This document shows, in pieces, positions 1 through 11,164 of a DNA stretch of 64,000 nucleotides. The stretch's first letter is position 1. Each line of letters starts with the position of its first letter. The translations under genes and the position numbers were made by a program. The notes below the pieces were generated by a model that saw nothing but the letters and a program-made list of their open reading frames with translations, made no database searches and had not been told where the DNA came from. This DNA is from Sphingomicrobium astaxanthinifaciens (GTDB lineage Bacteria > Pseudomonadota > Alphaproteobacteria > Sphingomonadales > Sphingomonadaceae): assembly GCF_022865105.1 (NCBI RefSeq), contig NZ_JAKNYM010000002.1:1211501-1275500 (forward strand). Direction: 5' to 3'.

Positions 1-443
1 TCTGGGCCGGCAGCCTCGTGCACAATGCCACGCTGGTGGACGCCGCGCATCATGTGCCGCTGTGGGTGAAATGGTCGCCCTTCGCGGTGATGGCGCTGGG
101 GCTGCTGCTCGCCTGGAACAATTATATCCGCAACCCGGGCGCCCCGGCGAAGATCGTCGCCGCGACGGGGGGGCTCTACGCTTTCTTGAAGAACAAGTGG
201 TATTTCGACGAGCTCTACCACCATCTGTTCGTGAAGCCCTCGCTGGCGATCGGTCGCTTCTTCTGGAAGCGCGGCGACGAGAAGACGATCGACCGTTTCG
301 GCCCGCACGGCGCGGCCAAGCTCGTCGACTGGGGCAACGGGCTCTCGGCCCGGCTGCAGTCGGGGTACCTCTATAGTTATGCGCTGGTCATGCTGCTCGG
401 CCTCATTGCCGCGGCGACCTGGGCCTTCTGGTGGGCGAACTGA
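1..443 (+). CDS. nuoL: NADH-quinone oxidoreductase subunit L, C-terminal part
   Basis: This is the 3' end of the large antiporter-like membrane subunit of respiratory complex I, cut off by the window edge; the frame is open from base 3. What remains reads as an amphipathic helix-like stretch (YHHLFVKPSLAIGRFFWKRGD) followed by a final membrane helix near the stop (YALVMLLGLIAAATWAFWW), the usual NuoL C-terminus. Its TGA overlaps the ATG of nuoM by one base. Identity is supported mainly by the directly following nuoM and nuoN. No start is visible here. Confidence 0.93.
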   Translation, partial: WAGSLVHNATLVDAAHHVPLWVKWSPFAVMALGLLLAWNNYIRNPGAPAKIVAATGGLYAFLKNKWYFDELYHHLFVKPSLAIGRFFWKRGDEKTIDRFGPHGAAKLVDWGNGLSARLQSGYLYSYALVMLLGLIAAATWAFWWAN

Positions 444-1995
444 TGGACTTTCCCATTCTTTCCGCGATGATCGCGGTCCCGCTTGTCGCGGGGATCATCG
501 TCTTGTTCCTCAACGACAATGGCGCGCGCTGGACGGCGCTGCTCGCCACGCTGGCGAACTTCGCGCTCGGGGTCGTGCTGTGGCAGGCCTATGAGATCGG
601 CGGCGATCGCTGGCAGTTCACCGAATATGTCGGCCTTGGCGAGGGTACGCTGGTGCCGGCCTGGGCGCTCGGCATCGACGGCATCGCGCTGATGCTGATC
701 ATGCTGTCGGTGTTCCTGATGCCGATCTGCATCGGCGCCTCGTGGCGCGCGATCACCCGCCGCGTGCCCGAATATATGGGGGCCTTCCTCCTCATGGAGG
801 CGCTGATGGTCGGCGTCTTCGCGGCGCAGGACCTGCTGCTCTTCTACATCTTCTTCGAGGGCGGCCTCATCCCGATGTACCTGATCATCGGTATCTGGGG
901 CGGCGCCGAGAAGATCAAGGCGGCCTACAAGTTCTTCCTCTACACGCTGTTCGGCTCGGTGCTGATGCTGGTGGCGATGCTCTACATGATCCTCGATGCG
1001 GGGACGACGAGCATCCCCGCGCTGATGGCTTATGATTTCCCCGCCGGGGTGCAGTGGTGGCTGTGGCTTGCCTTCTTCGCCAGCTTCGCGGTCAAGATGC
1101 CGATGTGGCCGGTTCACACCTGGCTGCCCGACGCGCACGTCCAGGCGCCGACCGCGGGTTCGGTGATCCTCGCCGGCGTGCTCCTCAAGATGGGGGGCTA
1201 CGGGTTCATCCGCTTCTCGCTGCCGATGTTCCCCGAGGCGAGCGCCGACTTCGTCCCGCTGGTGTTCATCCTGTCGGGGATCGCGGTGGTCTACACCAGC
1301 CTCGTCGCGCTGGTGCAGCGCGACATGAAGAAGCTGATCGCCTACAGCTCGGTCGCGCACATGGCCTTCGTCACCTTCGGGCTGTTCGCCTTCAACCGGC
1401 AGGGGATCGAGGGCGGGCTGATCGTGATGCTCAGCCACGGCCTCGTCTCGGGCGCGCTCTTCCTGTGCGTCGGGGTGGTCTACGACCGCCTCCATACCCG
1501 CGAGATCGCGCGCTATGGCGGGCTGGCCGACAACATGCCGGGCTATGCGGTGCTGTTCTTGCTGTTCACCATGGCCTCGATCGGGCTGCCGGGCACGTCG
1601 GGCTTCGTCGGCGAGTTCCTCGCGCTCGTGGGCACCTACGAGATGTCGAGCTGGGCGGCGATCGTGGCCACCACCGGGATCATCCTCGGCGCGGGCTACA
1701 TGCTCTGGCTCTACTGGCGCATGTGCTACGGCACCCAGAAGAACGCCGACGCGGCCGCCATGCCCGACCTGTCGATGCGCGAATGGTGGCTGCTCGTCCC
1801 GATTGCCGCGGTGGTGATGTGGATGGGGATCTATCCCGAAAGCTTCATGGCGCCGATGCGCGATGACGTCGGCCACCTGCTCGAGCGGATCGAGCCCGCG
1901 CAAGTCCATTTCGACGCGCGTCCCACCGAGGGGACGGGTGTCGCGGCGGCGTCCGTCACGGACACCGCGACCGATCATAAGGGTGGGGCCCACTG

Positions 1996-1996
<1 letters not shown>
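443..1996 (+). CDS. nuoM: NADH-quinone oxidoreductase subunit M
   Basis: A 517-residue inner-membrane subunit of complex I, one of the three antiporter-like proton-pumping subunits. It is almost wholly hydrophobic, with about 14 predicted helices. Family motifs visible include FEGGLIPMYLIIGIWGG (with the conserved helix-5 Glu), the helix-7 region AFFASFAVKMPMWPVHTWLP with the conserved Lys, and the LPDAHVQAPTAGSV segment. I chose ATG 443, which overlaps the nuoL stop as TGATG, over an in-frame GTG twelve bases upstream inside nuoL. Its own stop overlaps the nuoN start the same way, so nuoLMN are translationally coupled. Confidence 0.97.
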
Positions 1997-3437
<1,441 letters not shown>

Positions 3438-3441
<4 letters not shown>

Positions 3442-4148
3442 GCCGGATCCGCGTCATCGACGTAACCGGGTCGACCAACAGCGACCTCGGCGGCGATCCT
3501 GCCGCGGTGGAAGGCGACTGGCTGGTCGCGCGGCGACAGGAAGCCGGGCGCGGGCGCCAGGGGCGCGAATGGCAGAGCCTCGACGGCAATTTCTTCGGCT
3601 CCACGCTGGTCGAGCTGAAGCCGGGCGACCCCGAGACGGCGACGCTCTCGCTGGTCGCCGGGCTGGCGCTGGTCGACGCGATCGACCTGGCCGCGCCGCA
3701 GGCCGGACCGATGCTCAAATGGCCCAACGACCTGATGCTCGACGGCGCCAAGCTGGCGGGGATCCTGCTCGAGCGCTCGGGCGACCGGGTCGTCGCCGGC
3801 TTCGGGGTCAATCTTGCGGTCGCGCCCGCCATCGAGGGGCGCGAGACCATCGCGCTGGCCGAGCATGTGCAGATGGCCCCGCAGGCCTTCGCACCGCTGC
3901 TCGCGGGCGCCTTCTCGCGGATGCTCGCGGCGTGGCGCCAGACCGCCCCCTCCGCGCTGTCGATGGCGTGGCTGCAGCGCGGCCACCCGGTCGGCACGCC
4001 GCTCACCGTCCATGACGGCGAGGGGCGCGCCATCGCCGGGCGGTTCGCGGGGCTCGAGGAGGATGGCGCGATGCGGCTCGACACCGGCGAGGCGATCGAG
4101 GTCATCCGCGCCGGCGACGTCATGCTCGCCCCCGTTCCCGACGCCTGA
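3438..4148 (+). CDS. birA: Biotin--[acetyl-CoA-carboxylase] ligase, probable CTG start
   Basis: A 236-residue ligase that activates biotin with ATP and transfers it to the biotin carboxyl carrier protein. It lacks the N-terminal DNA-binding domain of the E. coli type, so it is the enzyme-only class. Motifs: TGSTNSDL near residues 10-17, the biotinyl-AMP loop GRGRQGREW, and KWPNDLML. The first ATG/GTG/TTG in frame is GTG 3507, which would remove the STN motif; the frame is open back to 3408. CTG 3438 overlaps the nuoN stop (CTGA) and has a GGGGG tract seven bases upstream, so I start there. Ligase identity is firm; the start is inferred. Confidence 0.85.
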
Positions 4149-4160
4149 GGAGAGGCCGCG

Positions 4161-4940
4161 ATGCTGCTTGCTGTCGACGTTGGCAACACCAACATGGTCT
4201 TTGCGCTGGTCGAGCAGGGGCAGGTGCGCGCGCGCTGGCGCATCGCCACCGAGGCGCGGCGCACCGCCGATGAATATGCGGTCTGGCTCAAGCAGCTGCT
4301 CGAACTCGAGGGGCTCGGCTTCGAGGCGATCGGCGCGGTCATCGTCGGCACGGTGGTGCCGCGCGCGATCCACAACCTCTCGCTGCTCGCGAGCCAATAT
4401 TGCAAGGCCGAGATGGTCGTCGCGGGGCAGGGGCGGGCGAGCTGGCCGCTCGCGCTCGATGTCGACGAGCCGCAGAGCGTGGGGGCCGACCGGGCGCTCA
4501 ACGCGATCGCCGCGCATGCGGCCCACGAGGGCGACCTCGTCATCGTCGACTTCGGCACCGCGACGACCTTCGACGTGGTCGACTATAGCGGCGCCTACAA
4601 GGGCGGCATCATCGCGCCGGGGATCAATCTCAGTCTCGATGCGCTGACCGGGAAGACCGCGCAATTGCCGCGCATCGCGATCGAGGAACCAGGGGATGAC
4701 AGTGTGATCGGGACGACCACCGCGAGCCAGATGCAAATCGGCGTCTACTGGGGCTATGTCGCCATGATCGAGGGGCTGCTCGCGCGGCTTAAGGCCGAGA
4801 TCGGGCGCCCGGCCAAGGTGATCGCCACCGGCGGGCTCGCCGCGCTGTTCGACGAGATCGACGGGCTGTTCGACGAGGTCGACTTCGAGCTCACGTTACG
4901 AGGATTGGTGTTGATGCACGAACAGGCGGTGCGCGCATGA
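4161..4940 (+). CDS. coaX: Type III pantothenate kinase
   Basis: A 259-residue cytosolic kinase that phosphorylates pantothenate, the first step of coenzyme A synthesis. It has the ASKHA-fold signatures of the CoaX family: DVGNTN at residues 6-11 (phosphate loop), [12 protein letters not shown] (pantothenate binding) and [11 protein letters not shown], then [18 protein letters not shown] ribosome binding site lies just before the ATG, twelve bases after birA. The stop overlaps the following RNase J start by four bases (ATGA). birA-coaX-rnj after nuo is a usual order in sphingomonads. CoaX enzymes are not inhibited by CoA and need a monovalent cation (family knowledge). Confidence 0.95.
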   Translation: MLLAVDVGNTNMVFALVEQGQVRARWRIATEARRTADEYAVWLKQLLELEGLGFEAIGAVIVGTVVPRAIHNLSLLASQYCKAEMVVAGQGRASWPLALDVDEPQSVGADRALNAIAAHAAHEGDLVIVDFGTATTFDVVDYSGAYKGGIIAPGINLSLDALTGKTAQLPRIAIEEPGDDSVIGTTTASQMQIGVYWGYVAMIEGLLARLKAEIGRPAKVIATGGLAALFDEIDGLFDEVDFELTLRGLVLMHEQAVRA

Positions 4941-6571
4941 GCCCGCAGGACGAACTGCTGTTCCTCGCGCTCGGCGGGTCGGGCGAGATCGGGATGAACG
5001 TCAACCTCTACGGCTGTCGCGGCAAATGGCTGATGGTCGACCTCGGGCTGACCTTCGCCGATCCCTATTATCCGGGGGTCGACCTCATCCTGCCCGACCT
5101 CGAATTCATCGAGGAACGGCAGGAGGAACTGGTCGGCATCGTCCTGACCCACGGTCACGAGGACCATATCGGCGCGATCCCCTATCTTGCCGACGAGCTC
5201 AAGGTGCCGCTCTACGCCACCCCCTTCACCGCGGGGCTGATCCGCGAGAAGCTCGAGGCCGAGGGGCTGATCGGCCAGCTCGACCTGCGCGTGATCGAGC
5301 GCGACGGCGAGATCGAGCTCGACCCTTTCAAGGTGCGTTTCGTGGCGCTGTCGCACTCGATCCCCGAGGGCAATGGCGTGCTGATCGACAGCCCCTATGG
5401 CAAGGTCTTCCATACCGGCGACTGGAAGATCGACGAGACCCCCGTGCTCGGCACCCCGACGGGCGACGCGGCTATGCATGCGATCGGCGACGAGGGCGTG
5501 CTCGCGCTGGTGTGCGACAGCACCAATGTCTTCGACGACAAGCCCTCGGGGTCCGAACAGGGGGTTCACGACGGGCTGCTCGAGGCGGTCCGCGCAGCCA
5601 GCGGACGGGTGCTCGTCACCACCTTCGCGTCGAACGCGGCACGGCTCGAGACGCTCGGCCGGATCGCGCGCGAGACGGGGCGCGAAATCTGCGTCGCCGG
5701 CCGCAGCCTCGATCGCATCATCCGCGTCGCCCAGTCGACCGGCTATCTCGAGGACTTCCCGACACCGGTGCGCTTCGACGAGGCGATGCGGCTGCCCCGG
5801 GAAAAGCTGCTCATCATCGCCACCGGCGGGCAGGGCGAACCGCGCGCCGCGCTGGCCCGCATCGCGACCGGCAACCACGACCTCAAGCTGACCCGCGGCG
5901 ATACGGTGGTCTTCTCGTCCAAGCAGATCCCCGGCAACGAGATCGCGATCGGGCGGATCATGAACGCGTTGTCCGATCTCGACATCAGCATCGTCACCGA
6001 GAAGCAGGCGCACGTCCACGTCTCGGGCCATCCGGGGCGTCCCGAACTCAAGCAGATGTACGAGTGGATCCGTCCCCATGTCCTCGTGCCGGTGCACGGT
6101 GAGAACCGGCACATGCGCGAACAGGCCAAGCTGGGGCGCGAGTGCGGCATTCCGCACGCGGTGTTCCAGGTCAACGGCGAGGTCGTCAGGCTCGCTCCGG
6201 GCAAGCCCGAGACGGTCGACCATGTGCGCACCGGCAGGCTGGTTCTCGATGGCGACGTCATCCTGCCCGCCGACGGCGAGACCATGAACAAGCGTCGCAA
6301 GCTCGCCTTCAACGGGGTGATCGCGGTCGCGCTCGGGCTCGATGCCAAGGGCGGCTTGCGCGGGACCCCCGAGGTGCGCGCGCTGGGCGTGCCGGTCGAA
6401 GCCGATGCCGAGGATTTCCTCGCCGACCTGGCCGACAGCGCGATGAAGGCGTTTGCCCCCGGGCGCGACATGGACAAGGCGCTCGAGAAGGTGCGCATCG
6501 CGGTGCGCCGTTGCGCCTTCGCCTGGACCGGCAAGAAGCCGATCGTCGAGGTGATGGCGGTGGACGCCTAG
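4937..6571 (+). CDS. rnj: Ribonuclease J
   Basis: A 544-residue metallo-beta-lactamase/beta-CASP nuclease, a 5'-to-3' exo- and endonuclease in RNA decay and rRNA maturation. The zinc ligand motif HGHEDH is at residues 72-77, a second ligand region is [12 protein letters not shown], and HTGDWKID follows. The beta-CASP part includes [14 protein letters not shown] and [12 protein letters not shown], and the C-terminal part holds [20 protein letters not shown] with the conserved HVSGH. ATG overlaps the coaX stop by four bases. In alphaproteobacteria this enzyme is the close relative of Gram-positive RNase J and is found beside coaX or birA in many genomes. Confidence 0.95.
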   Translation: MSPQDELLFLALGGSGEIGMNVNLYGCRGKWLMVDLGLTFADPYYPGVDLILPDLEFIEERQEELVGIVLTHGHEDHIGAIPYLADELKVPLYATPFTAGLIREKLEAEGLIGQLDLRVIERDGEIELDPFKVRFVALSHSIPEGNGVLIDSPYGKVFHTGDWKIDETPVLGTPTGDAAMHAIGDEGVLALVCDSTNVFDDKPSGSEQGVHDGLLEAVRAASGRVLVTTFASNAARLETLGRIARETGREICVAGRSLDRIIRVAQSTGYLEDFPTPVRFDEAMRLPREKLLIIATGGQGEPRAALARIATGNHDLKLTRGDTVVFSSKQIPGNEIAIGRIMNALSDLDISIVTEKQAHVHVSGHPGRPELKQMYEWIRPHVLVPVHGENRHMREQAKLGRECGIPHAVFQVNGEVVRLAPGKPETVDHVRTGRLVLDGDVILPADGETMNKRRKLAFNGVIAVALGLDAKGGLRGTPEVRALGVPVEADAEDFLADLADSAMKAFAPGRDMDKALEKVRIAVRRCAFAWTGKKPIVEVMAVDA

Positions 6572-6576
6572 GCGCG

Positions 6577-6837
6577 ATGCAAGTCGGCTCGGTCCTCGCG
6601 ATCTATTTCCTCTTCTTCGTCGGGATCGCCTTCCTGACGCTGCCCTTCGGGGTGCGCACCGACGAGGAGGTGGGGGCCGAGATGGTCCCGGGGCAGGCCG
6701 AGAGCGCGCCGCATCGCTTCTCGCTGTGGCGCCACCTTTGGCGCGCGGCCGCGATCGCGGTGCCGGTCACCGCGCTCTATGTCGCCAACTACGTCTACGG
6801 ATGGGTCGGCGTGGAGTGGCTCGACTTCTACCATTAG
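6577..6837 (+). CDS. DUF1467 family small membrane protein
   Basis: An 86-residue protein with two predicted membrane helices (about residues 5-23 and 57-76) separated by an acidic loop, RTDEEVGAEMVPGQAESAPHR. The TDEEVG...PG..ESAP pattern is the hallmark of the DUF1467 family, found almost only in alphaproteobacteria and commonly just downstream of the RNase J gene. The ATG lies five bases after the rnj stop, so the two are probably co-translated. No function is established. An inferred link to RNA decay or to complex I assembly would rest on neighbourhood alone. Confidence 0.85.
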   Translation: MQVGSVLAIYFLFFVGIAFLTLPFGVRTDEEVGAEMVPGQAESAPHRFSLWRHLWRAAAIAVPVTALYVANYVYGWVGVEWLDFYH

Positions 6838-6908
6838 ACGTCCGCCGCCGCCGCGCGCCCGGCGCGGCCCGGAGACGGCCCCCGGGGCGAGCCCCCGGCG
6901 GGTCCCGC

Positions 6909-9839
6909 CTAGCGCCCGACCTTGCGTTCGATCGCCTGGCCCAGCGCGGCGTAGAGCTTGCCCATGTCGCTGCTCATCAGCGTGACCCCGATCATGCCCC
7001 CGTCGCGTTCGGCCAGCACGCGGCGCAGCATCGATTCGAAGTCGTGGATGAAGCGGTTGACCGCGCCGCGGAACTCGGGGTCGCTGTCGTAGATGTCGCC
7101 GATCTCGCGCGCCTCGCCCTGTGAGAGGAGCCGCACCGCCTTGCGGGTGAAGACCCCGCGCTCGCCCTTGAGATAGGCCGCCCAGCTCTTGTCGTCGACA
7201 TCGTCGGACAGGATCTTTTCGACGTCGATCGCGGCCGAATTGAGCGATTCCATCAGCAGCGAGACCTGGTGGGTGAAGCGTTCGGACTGCGCCTCGCGGC
7301 CCTCTTCCTCGACGGTGGACAGATGTTCCTCGAGCGCCGCCGCGGTCTGCCCGATCGAGAGCATCTGCGCCGACAAGCGGTCGCTGGCGCCGCGGGCGGC
7401 ATCGACCGCGCGCGCCGACAGCGCGTCGAGCTGCTTCATCTGCGACAGGACCACGTCCTCAACCGCATCCTCGAGCGCCTTGCGCGCCTCGGCGGACAGG
7501 TTGCTCGCGGCCTCGGGTATCGCCTTGGCGATGGCCTCGCGCGCGGCCTCGCGGGCGCGCGCGGAGGCCTCCTGCACCTGGACCAGCGCCTCGACCAGCG
7601 CGGGGCCGGTCTCGGCGGTCAGGCTCTGGGCATCGTTCTGCAGGATGGAGATGGACTGCTGCAGCTCGGCGAGCCGCGCCTGCGCCTCGTTGGTGCCGGT
7701 GTCGAGCCCCTCGACCAGCGCCGCGAGCGCCTCGCGATTGTCATCGATGCGCGCGGCGGTGCGGTCGACCGCCTCGCCCGCTTCCTCGGCGTTGCTGCGG
7801 ATCTCGGCGAGCCGGGGGGCGAGCCCGTCGCCGGTGCCCGACAGGCGATCCATCGCATCCTGCGCCCCGCCGATGTCGCCCGCGAGCTGCTGGTTGAGGA
7901 AGTTGGACAGCTGCGTCAGCGTGTCGCGGATCCCTTCGGAGCGGGTCGCGAGCGTATCGAGCATGCCGTCCTGCTCGCGCGCCTCGTTCGAGGTCTGGGC
8001 GAGGTGGTCACGCACCTGCGCCAGCGTGGCGCTGATCGCCTCGGCGCGCTGGTCGCCCTCGGCGCCGAGCGCGGCGAACCGCTCGCCCAGCGCACCGAGC
8101 CCCGTGTCGAGCCCGGCGATCATCGCGCGCGCCTGTTCGTCGCGCTCGCGCACCTGCTCGCCGATGCGCCCGAGCGCTCCCTCGGTCTTCTCGATCTGCT
8201 CGTAGAGCGCGCCGACCGCGTCGGTGCCGAGCCCTTCCATCCCGCCCTGCGCGCGGCTGACGAGCGCGTCGACCGCCTGCCCCTGGGCGTCGATCCCGCT
8301 GCGGATCTCCTCGATCGTGGCGCGCGAACGGGCGAGTAGCTCGTCGACCATCGCGGCGGTCTCCTCGCGCGCGGCCTCGAGCCTGGCGACGCTGTCGCCG
8401 CCGACCTGCTGGAGCGCGGAAAACTGTTCGGCGAGCCCGCTGCCCGCCTCGCGCAGCCGCGATTCGGCCGCATCGGCCCCCTCGGCGAGGCGCGCGATCG
8501 CGGCCTCGAGCGCCTGCGAATCCTCGACCGCCGAGCGGGTCGCGCCCTGCAGCCGGTCGGTCATCCGCCCGACCTTTTCCTCGGCATCGGGCAACGCGGC
8601 GATAAGCGCGCTCATGTCGGCGCGCGCGGCGCTGGCGCTGCGATCGAGCGAGGAGCCGTGCTGCGCCAGCCGCCCGACCTCGCGTTCGAGGTCGGCGCCG
8701 ATCGCGCTGAGCCGCGCGGCGGCCTGTTCGGCGCGGTTCTCCACCTCGCCCGCGAGCGAGCCGAGGCGGTGGCGGTTGGCGCCGAGATTGTGGCTCATCG
8801 AGGTCAGCCGGCGATCGAGCGCGTCGGCCTCGGCGCGCATCAGCGCGACCTGGTAGGTGAACGCCTCAGCCTCGCGGCGACGGGTCCGCCCGAACATCAG
8901 CCACAGCAGCGCGAGCAGGATCAGCGGCACCATCGCGGCCGAGACCCACAGCGCCATCTCGGGGGCGAGGATGGCCTCGCTGGCGAGGGCGCGCCCGGCG
9001 GACCAGCCGACGAAGCCGAGCCAGCCGATCCCCGCGAGCAGCAGCAGCGCGGCGAGGAGCTTGCGACCCGCGGGCGTGGCGGGCACGTCCTCGACCGTCT
9101 CGACATAGGCGGCGGGATCAATGTCCCAGTCGATCGGTTCGGGTTCGGCATAGGGCTCTGCATAGGCAGGTTCGGGGGCCGGTTTGGGCTCGGCGTAGGC
9201 CTCGGCATAGCCCGGTTCGGGGGACGCCGCTTCAGCCATAGGCTCGTCGGCCCCGTCGGTCGAAGCGCTCGCCTCCGGCGCGTCTCGCGCGTCACCGGGG
9301 AGGGGGGCGCCCCAGTCGGGGGCGTGCGTGGCGGTCATGGCGTCGGCCCCGGGCTCGGACTGCGCGTGGGATCCGGGCTCGGGCTCGGGCTCGCTGGGGG
9401 CGGGAGCGTCGAAGCTCACCTCGGGGGCGAGCGGTTCGGGATGCGCCGCGATCGCCGGCTCGTCGCCGGGTGCCGCATAGTCGGGCGCCTGCTCGCTGCC
9501 GAGGTCGTCGGGGAGCAGGTCGACCGGGTCGGCACCATGCTCGATCTCCTCGCTCGCGGTGAGGTCGAGCGCGGGGGTGTCGGGATCGGGCGGCAGGGTG
9601 ACTGTGGGCTTCTTGAAGACGCGCAGGGTCGGGGCGAGCGGGTCGGGCATCGCATCCTCACCCGGCGCGGGGTCGGTCCCCGCGGCCGGATCGAGCGCGA
9701 CGTCGATCGTCTCGCGCTCAGGGGCGGTTGTCTCGGGGGTCCGCTCGGGGCGGTCCTCGGCGCGCGCCTCGTCGCCGTCTTCGGGGGGTTCGGGCGGGCG
9801 ACCGCCACCCATCTTGCCACGCAGGGGATGTCCACTCAT
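6909..9839 (-). CDS. Large membrane-anchored coiled-coil protein, TipN-like
   Basis: A 976-residue protein in three parts. Residues 1 to about 260 are acidic, Pro/Glu/Ala-rich and low complexity, with short repeats such as AYAEP. Two membrane helices follow (LLAALLLLAGIGWLGFVGW and LWVSAAMVPLILLALLWLMF). The rest is a very long predicted coiled coil rich in Ala, Glu, Arg and Leu, ending in a compact conserved-looking tail (GERGVFTRKAVRLLS, FRGAVNRFIHDFESML, LMSSDMGKLYAALGQAIER). Two helices plus a long coiled coil is the architecture of the Caulobacter polarity factor TipN, to which I compare it; this is an inference from layout and tail, not a proven orthology. Automated pipelines might call it an ATPase or apolipoprotein-like protein; I see no Walker motif. 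Confidence 0.6.
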   Translation of the reverse strand: MSGHPLRGKMGGGRPPEPPEDGDEARAEDRPERTPETTAPERETIDVALDPAAGTDPAPGEDAMPDPLAPTLRVFKKPTVTLPPDPDTPALDLTASEEIEHGADPVDLLPDDLGSEQAPDYAAPGDEPAIAAHPEPLAPEVSFDAPAPSEPEPEPGSHAQSEPGADAMTATHAPDWGAPLPGDARDAPEASASTDGADEPMAEAASPEPGYAEAYAEPKPAPEPAYAEPYAEPEPIDWDIDPAAYVETVEDVPATPAGRKLLAALLLLAGIGWLGFVGWSAGRALASEAILAPEMALWVSAAMVPLILLALLWLMFGRTRRREAEAFTYQVALMRAEADALDRRLTSMSHNLGANRHRLGSLAGEVENRAEQAAARLSAIGADLEREVGRLAQHGSSLDRSASAARADMSALIAALPDAEEKVGRMTDRLQGATRSAVEDSQALEAAIARLAEGADAAESRLREAGSGLAEQFSALQQVGGDSVARLEAAREETAAMVDELLARSRATIEEIRSGIDAQGQAVDALVSRAQGGMEGLGTDAVGALYEQIEKTEGALGRIGEQVRERDEQARAMIAGLDTGLGALGERFAALGAEGDQRAEAISATLAQVRDHLAQTSNEAREQDGMLDTLATRSEGIRDTLTQLSNFLNQQLAGDIGGAQDAMDRLSGTGDGLAPRLAEIRSNAEEAGEAVDRTAARIDDNREALAALVEGLDTGTNEAQARLAELQQSISILQNDAQSLTAETGPALVEALVQVQEASARAREAAREAIAKAIPEAASNLSAEARKALEDAVEDVVLSQMKQLDALSARAVDAARGASDRLSAQMLSIGQTAAALEEHLSTVEEEGREAQSERFTHQVSLLMESLNSAAIDVEKILSDDVDDKSWAAYLKGERGVFTRKAVRLLSQGEAREIGDIYDSDPEFRGAVNRFIHDFESMLRRVLAERDGGMIGVTLMSSDMGKLYAALGQAIERKVGR

Positions 9840-9959
9840 GGCGGCCTGTTTACCATGGATCGGGCGCGGGGAAAGGCTTCATTGCATCGCCGTCGGAGGG
9901 CTGGCATCGCTGGGCGCGCGGGGGCTAGGGTAGGCAACGGGATTCGGGGAGGGACGGAC

Positions 9960-11129
9960 ATGGCGCTGGGCGCGCTGATCGGAGCCAATGGAGAGAGCGA
10001 GGAGGGACGCCATGCGCTGGTCGCGCTGGGCGGGCGTCCGCTGATCGATCTCCAGGTGCGCGCGCTGGCCGCGCAAGGGGTCGCCCCGATCGTCATCTAT
10101 CCCGAAGCGATCGAGGCCGACCTCGAGGCGGCGGTGCTGCGGCTCAAGGGCGAGGGGCTGCCGGTGGTGCTGGTCGGCGATGCGCTCGAGGCCGCGGCGC
10201 GCTTCTCGCCCGAGGACCGGCTGATCGTGCTGGGCGACGGCATCGTGCCCGCCCCTGAACATCTCGCCGGGCTGGCCGATCTCGACCGCGCCGCGGTGGT
10301 GGCGATCCCCGATTCCGGCGACAGCGAGGCGTTCGAGCGGATCGACCTCGAGTGGCGCTGGGCAGGGCTGGCGCTGACCAGCGGCGAGGGGCTGCGCTCG
10401 ACCGCCAAGATGGTGGGCGACTGGGACCTCGTCTCGACGCTGCTCCGACGCATGGTGCAGGCGCGCGTCGCGCTGCTGCCGGTCGACCAGCTCGCGGCCG
10501 AGCCGCCGCTCCGGGTCGCGACCGCGGCCGATGCCCGACCCTACGAGGACCGGCTGCGCACGGCGGCGCGCGGCGACCGGCGCGACTGGGTCGCGCGTTA
10601 CCTGTTGGTGCCGGTCGAACAATGGCTGGCCGACCGCGCGGCGCGATTGAGCATCCGCCCCGCGCTCTGGCAGGCGAGCGGGCTGGTGGCGCTGCTCCTC
10701 GTGCTGCTCGCGATCGCGATCGGGCCGTGGTGGAGCGTCGGGCTCGCCGGGCTCGTCGCTTTCTTTCCCGACCTGGTGGCGCGGCAGGTGGCGAGGCGGC
10801 GGTTGCAGGCCGAACCCGCGCGCTGGCGCCGCCTGCGCCGGCTCGCGGGGCATGGTCTCGTCCTCGCGCTCGCCTATCGCGCCTGGCCCGAGCTGGGGTG
10901 GGGCGCGGTGGGGCTCGCGGCGGTCACCCTCCTGCTCGCCGTCTCGGGCGACCTCGAGCGCCAGCGTCGCCCGGTCGGCGAGCGCGTCGGGCTGTGGCTG
11001 TGGCACTGGCGGCCGATGCTGCTGGTGATGATGATCGGGATCGCGGCGGGGCAGGCAGGAGGCACGCTCATCCTCCTCGCTTTGCTCGCCGCCGCCAGTT
11101 TCCTTTTCGTTCACCGCCGCGAGGGTTGA
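9960..11129 (+). CDS. Nucleotidyltransferase-like protein with C-terminal membrane domain
   Basis: A 389-residue protein. The first about 215 residues look like a GT-A nucleotidyltransferase fold: an N-terminal glycine-rich segment (LGALIGANGESEEGRHALVA), then GGRPLIDLQVRALAAQGV, and LGDGIVP in the place of a metal-binding Asp motif. The catalytic consensus is weak. The remainder has about five hydrophobic helices (for example ALLLVLLAIAIGPWWSVGLAG and AAGQAGGTLILLALLAAASF). The order resembles cytidylyltransferase/CDP-alcohol transferase fusions, but the DG..AR...G...D...D motif is not present; FPDLVARQVARRRL stands at about its position. I start at ATG 9960 after a GGGGAGGGACGG binding site. 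A CTAGGG element at 9935 may be its -10. Function unknown. Confidence 0.6.
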   Translation: MALGALIGANGESEEGRHALVALGGRPLIDLQVRALAAQGVAPIVIYPEAIEADLEAAVLRLKGEGLPVVLVGDALEAAARFSPEDRLIVLGDGIVPAPEHLAGLADLDRAAVVAIPDSGDSEAFERIDLEWRWAGLALTSGEGLRSTAKMVGDWDLVSTLLRRMVQARVALLPVDQLAAEPPLRVATAADARPYEDRLRTAARGDRRDWVARYLLVPVEQWLADRAARLSIRPALWQASGLVALLLVLLAIAIGPWWSVGLAGLVAFFPDLVARQVARRRLQAEPARWRRLRRLAGHGLVLALAYRAWPELGWGAVGLAAVTLLLAVSGDLERQRRPVGERVGLWLWHWRPMLLVMMIGIAAGQAGGTLILLALLAAASFLFVHRREG

Positions 11130-11164
11130 TGGATCGTTAACCCGATGCCGCTACCGACGTGAGC

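Noticed and set aside
6838-6908. GC-rich inverted sequences between the DUF1467 gene and the TipN-like gene as a terminator
   Set aside because: Several short GC stems can be drawn but none is clean and there is no T tract.
8658-9959. Upstream extension of the 9960-11129 gene through the TipN-like locus
   Set aside because: The extension is the antisense of the TipN-like gene; ATG 9960 with its binding site is the natural start.
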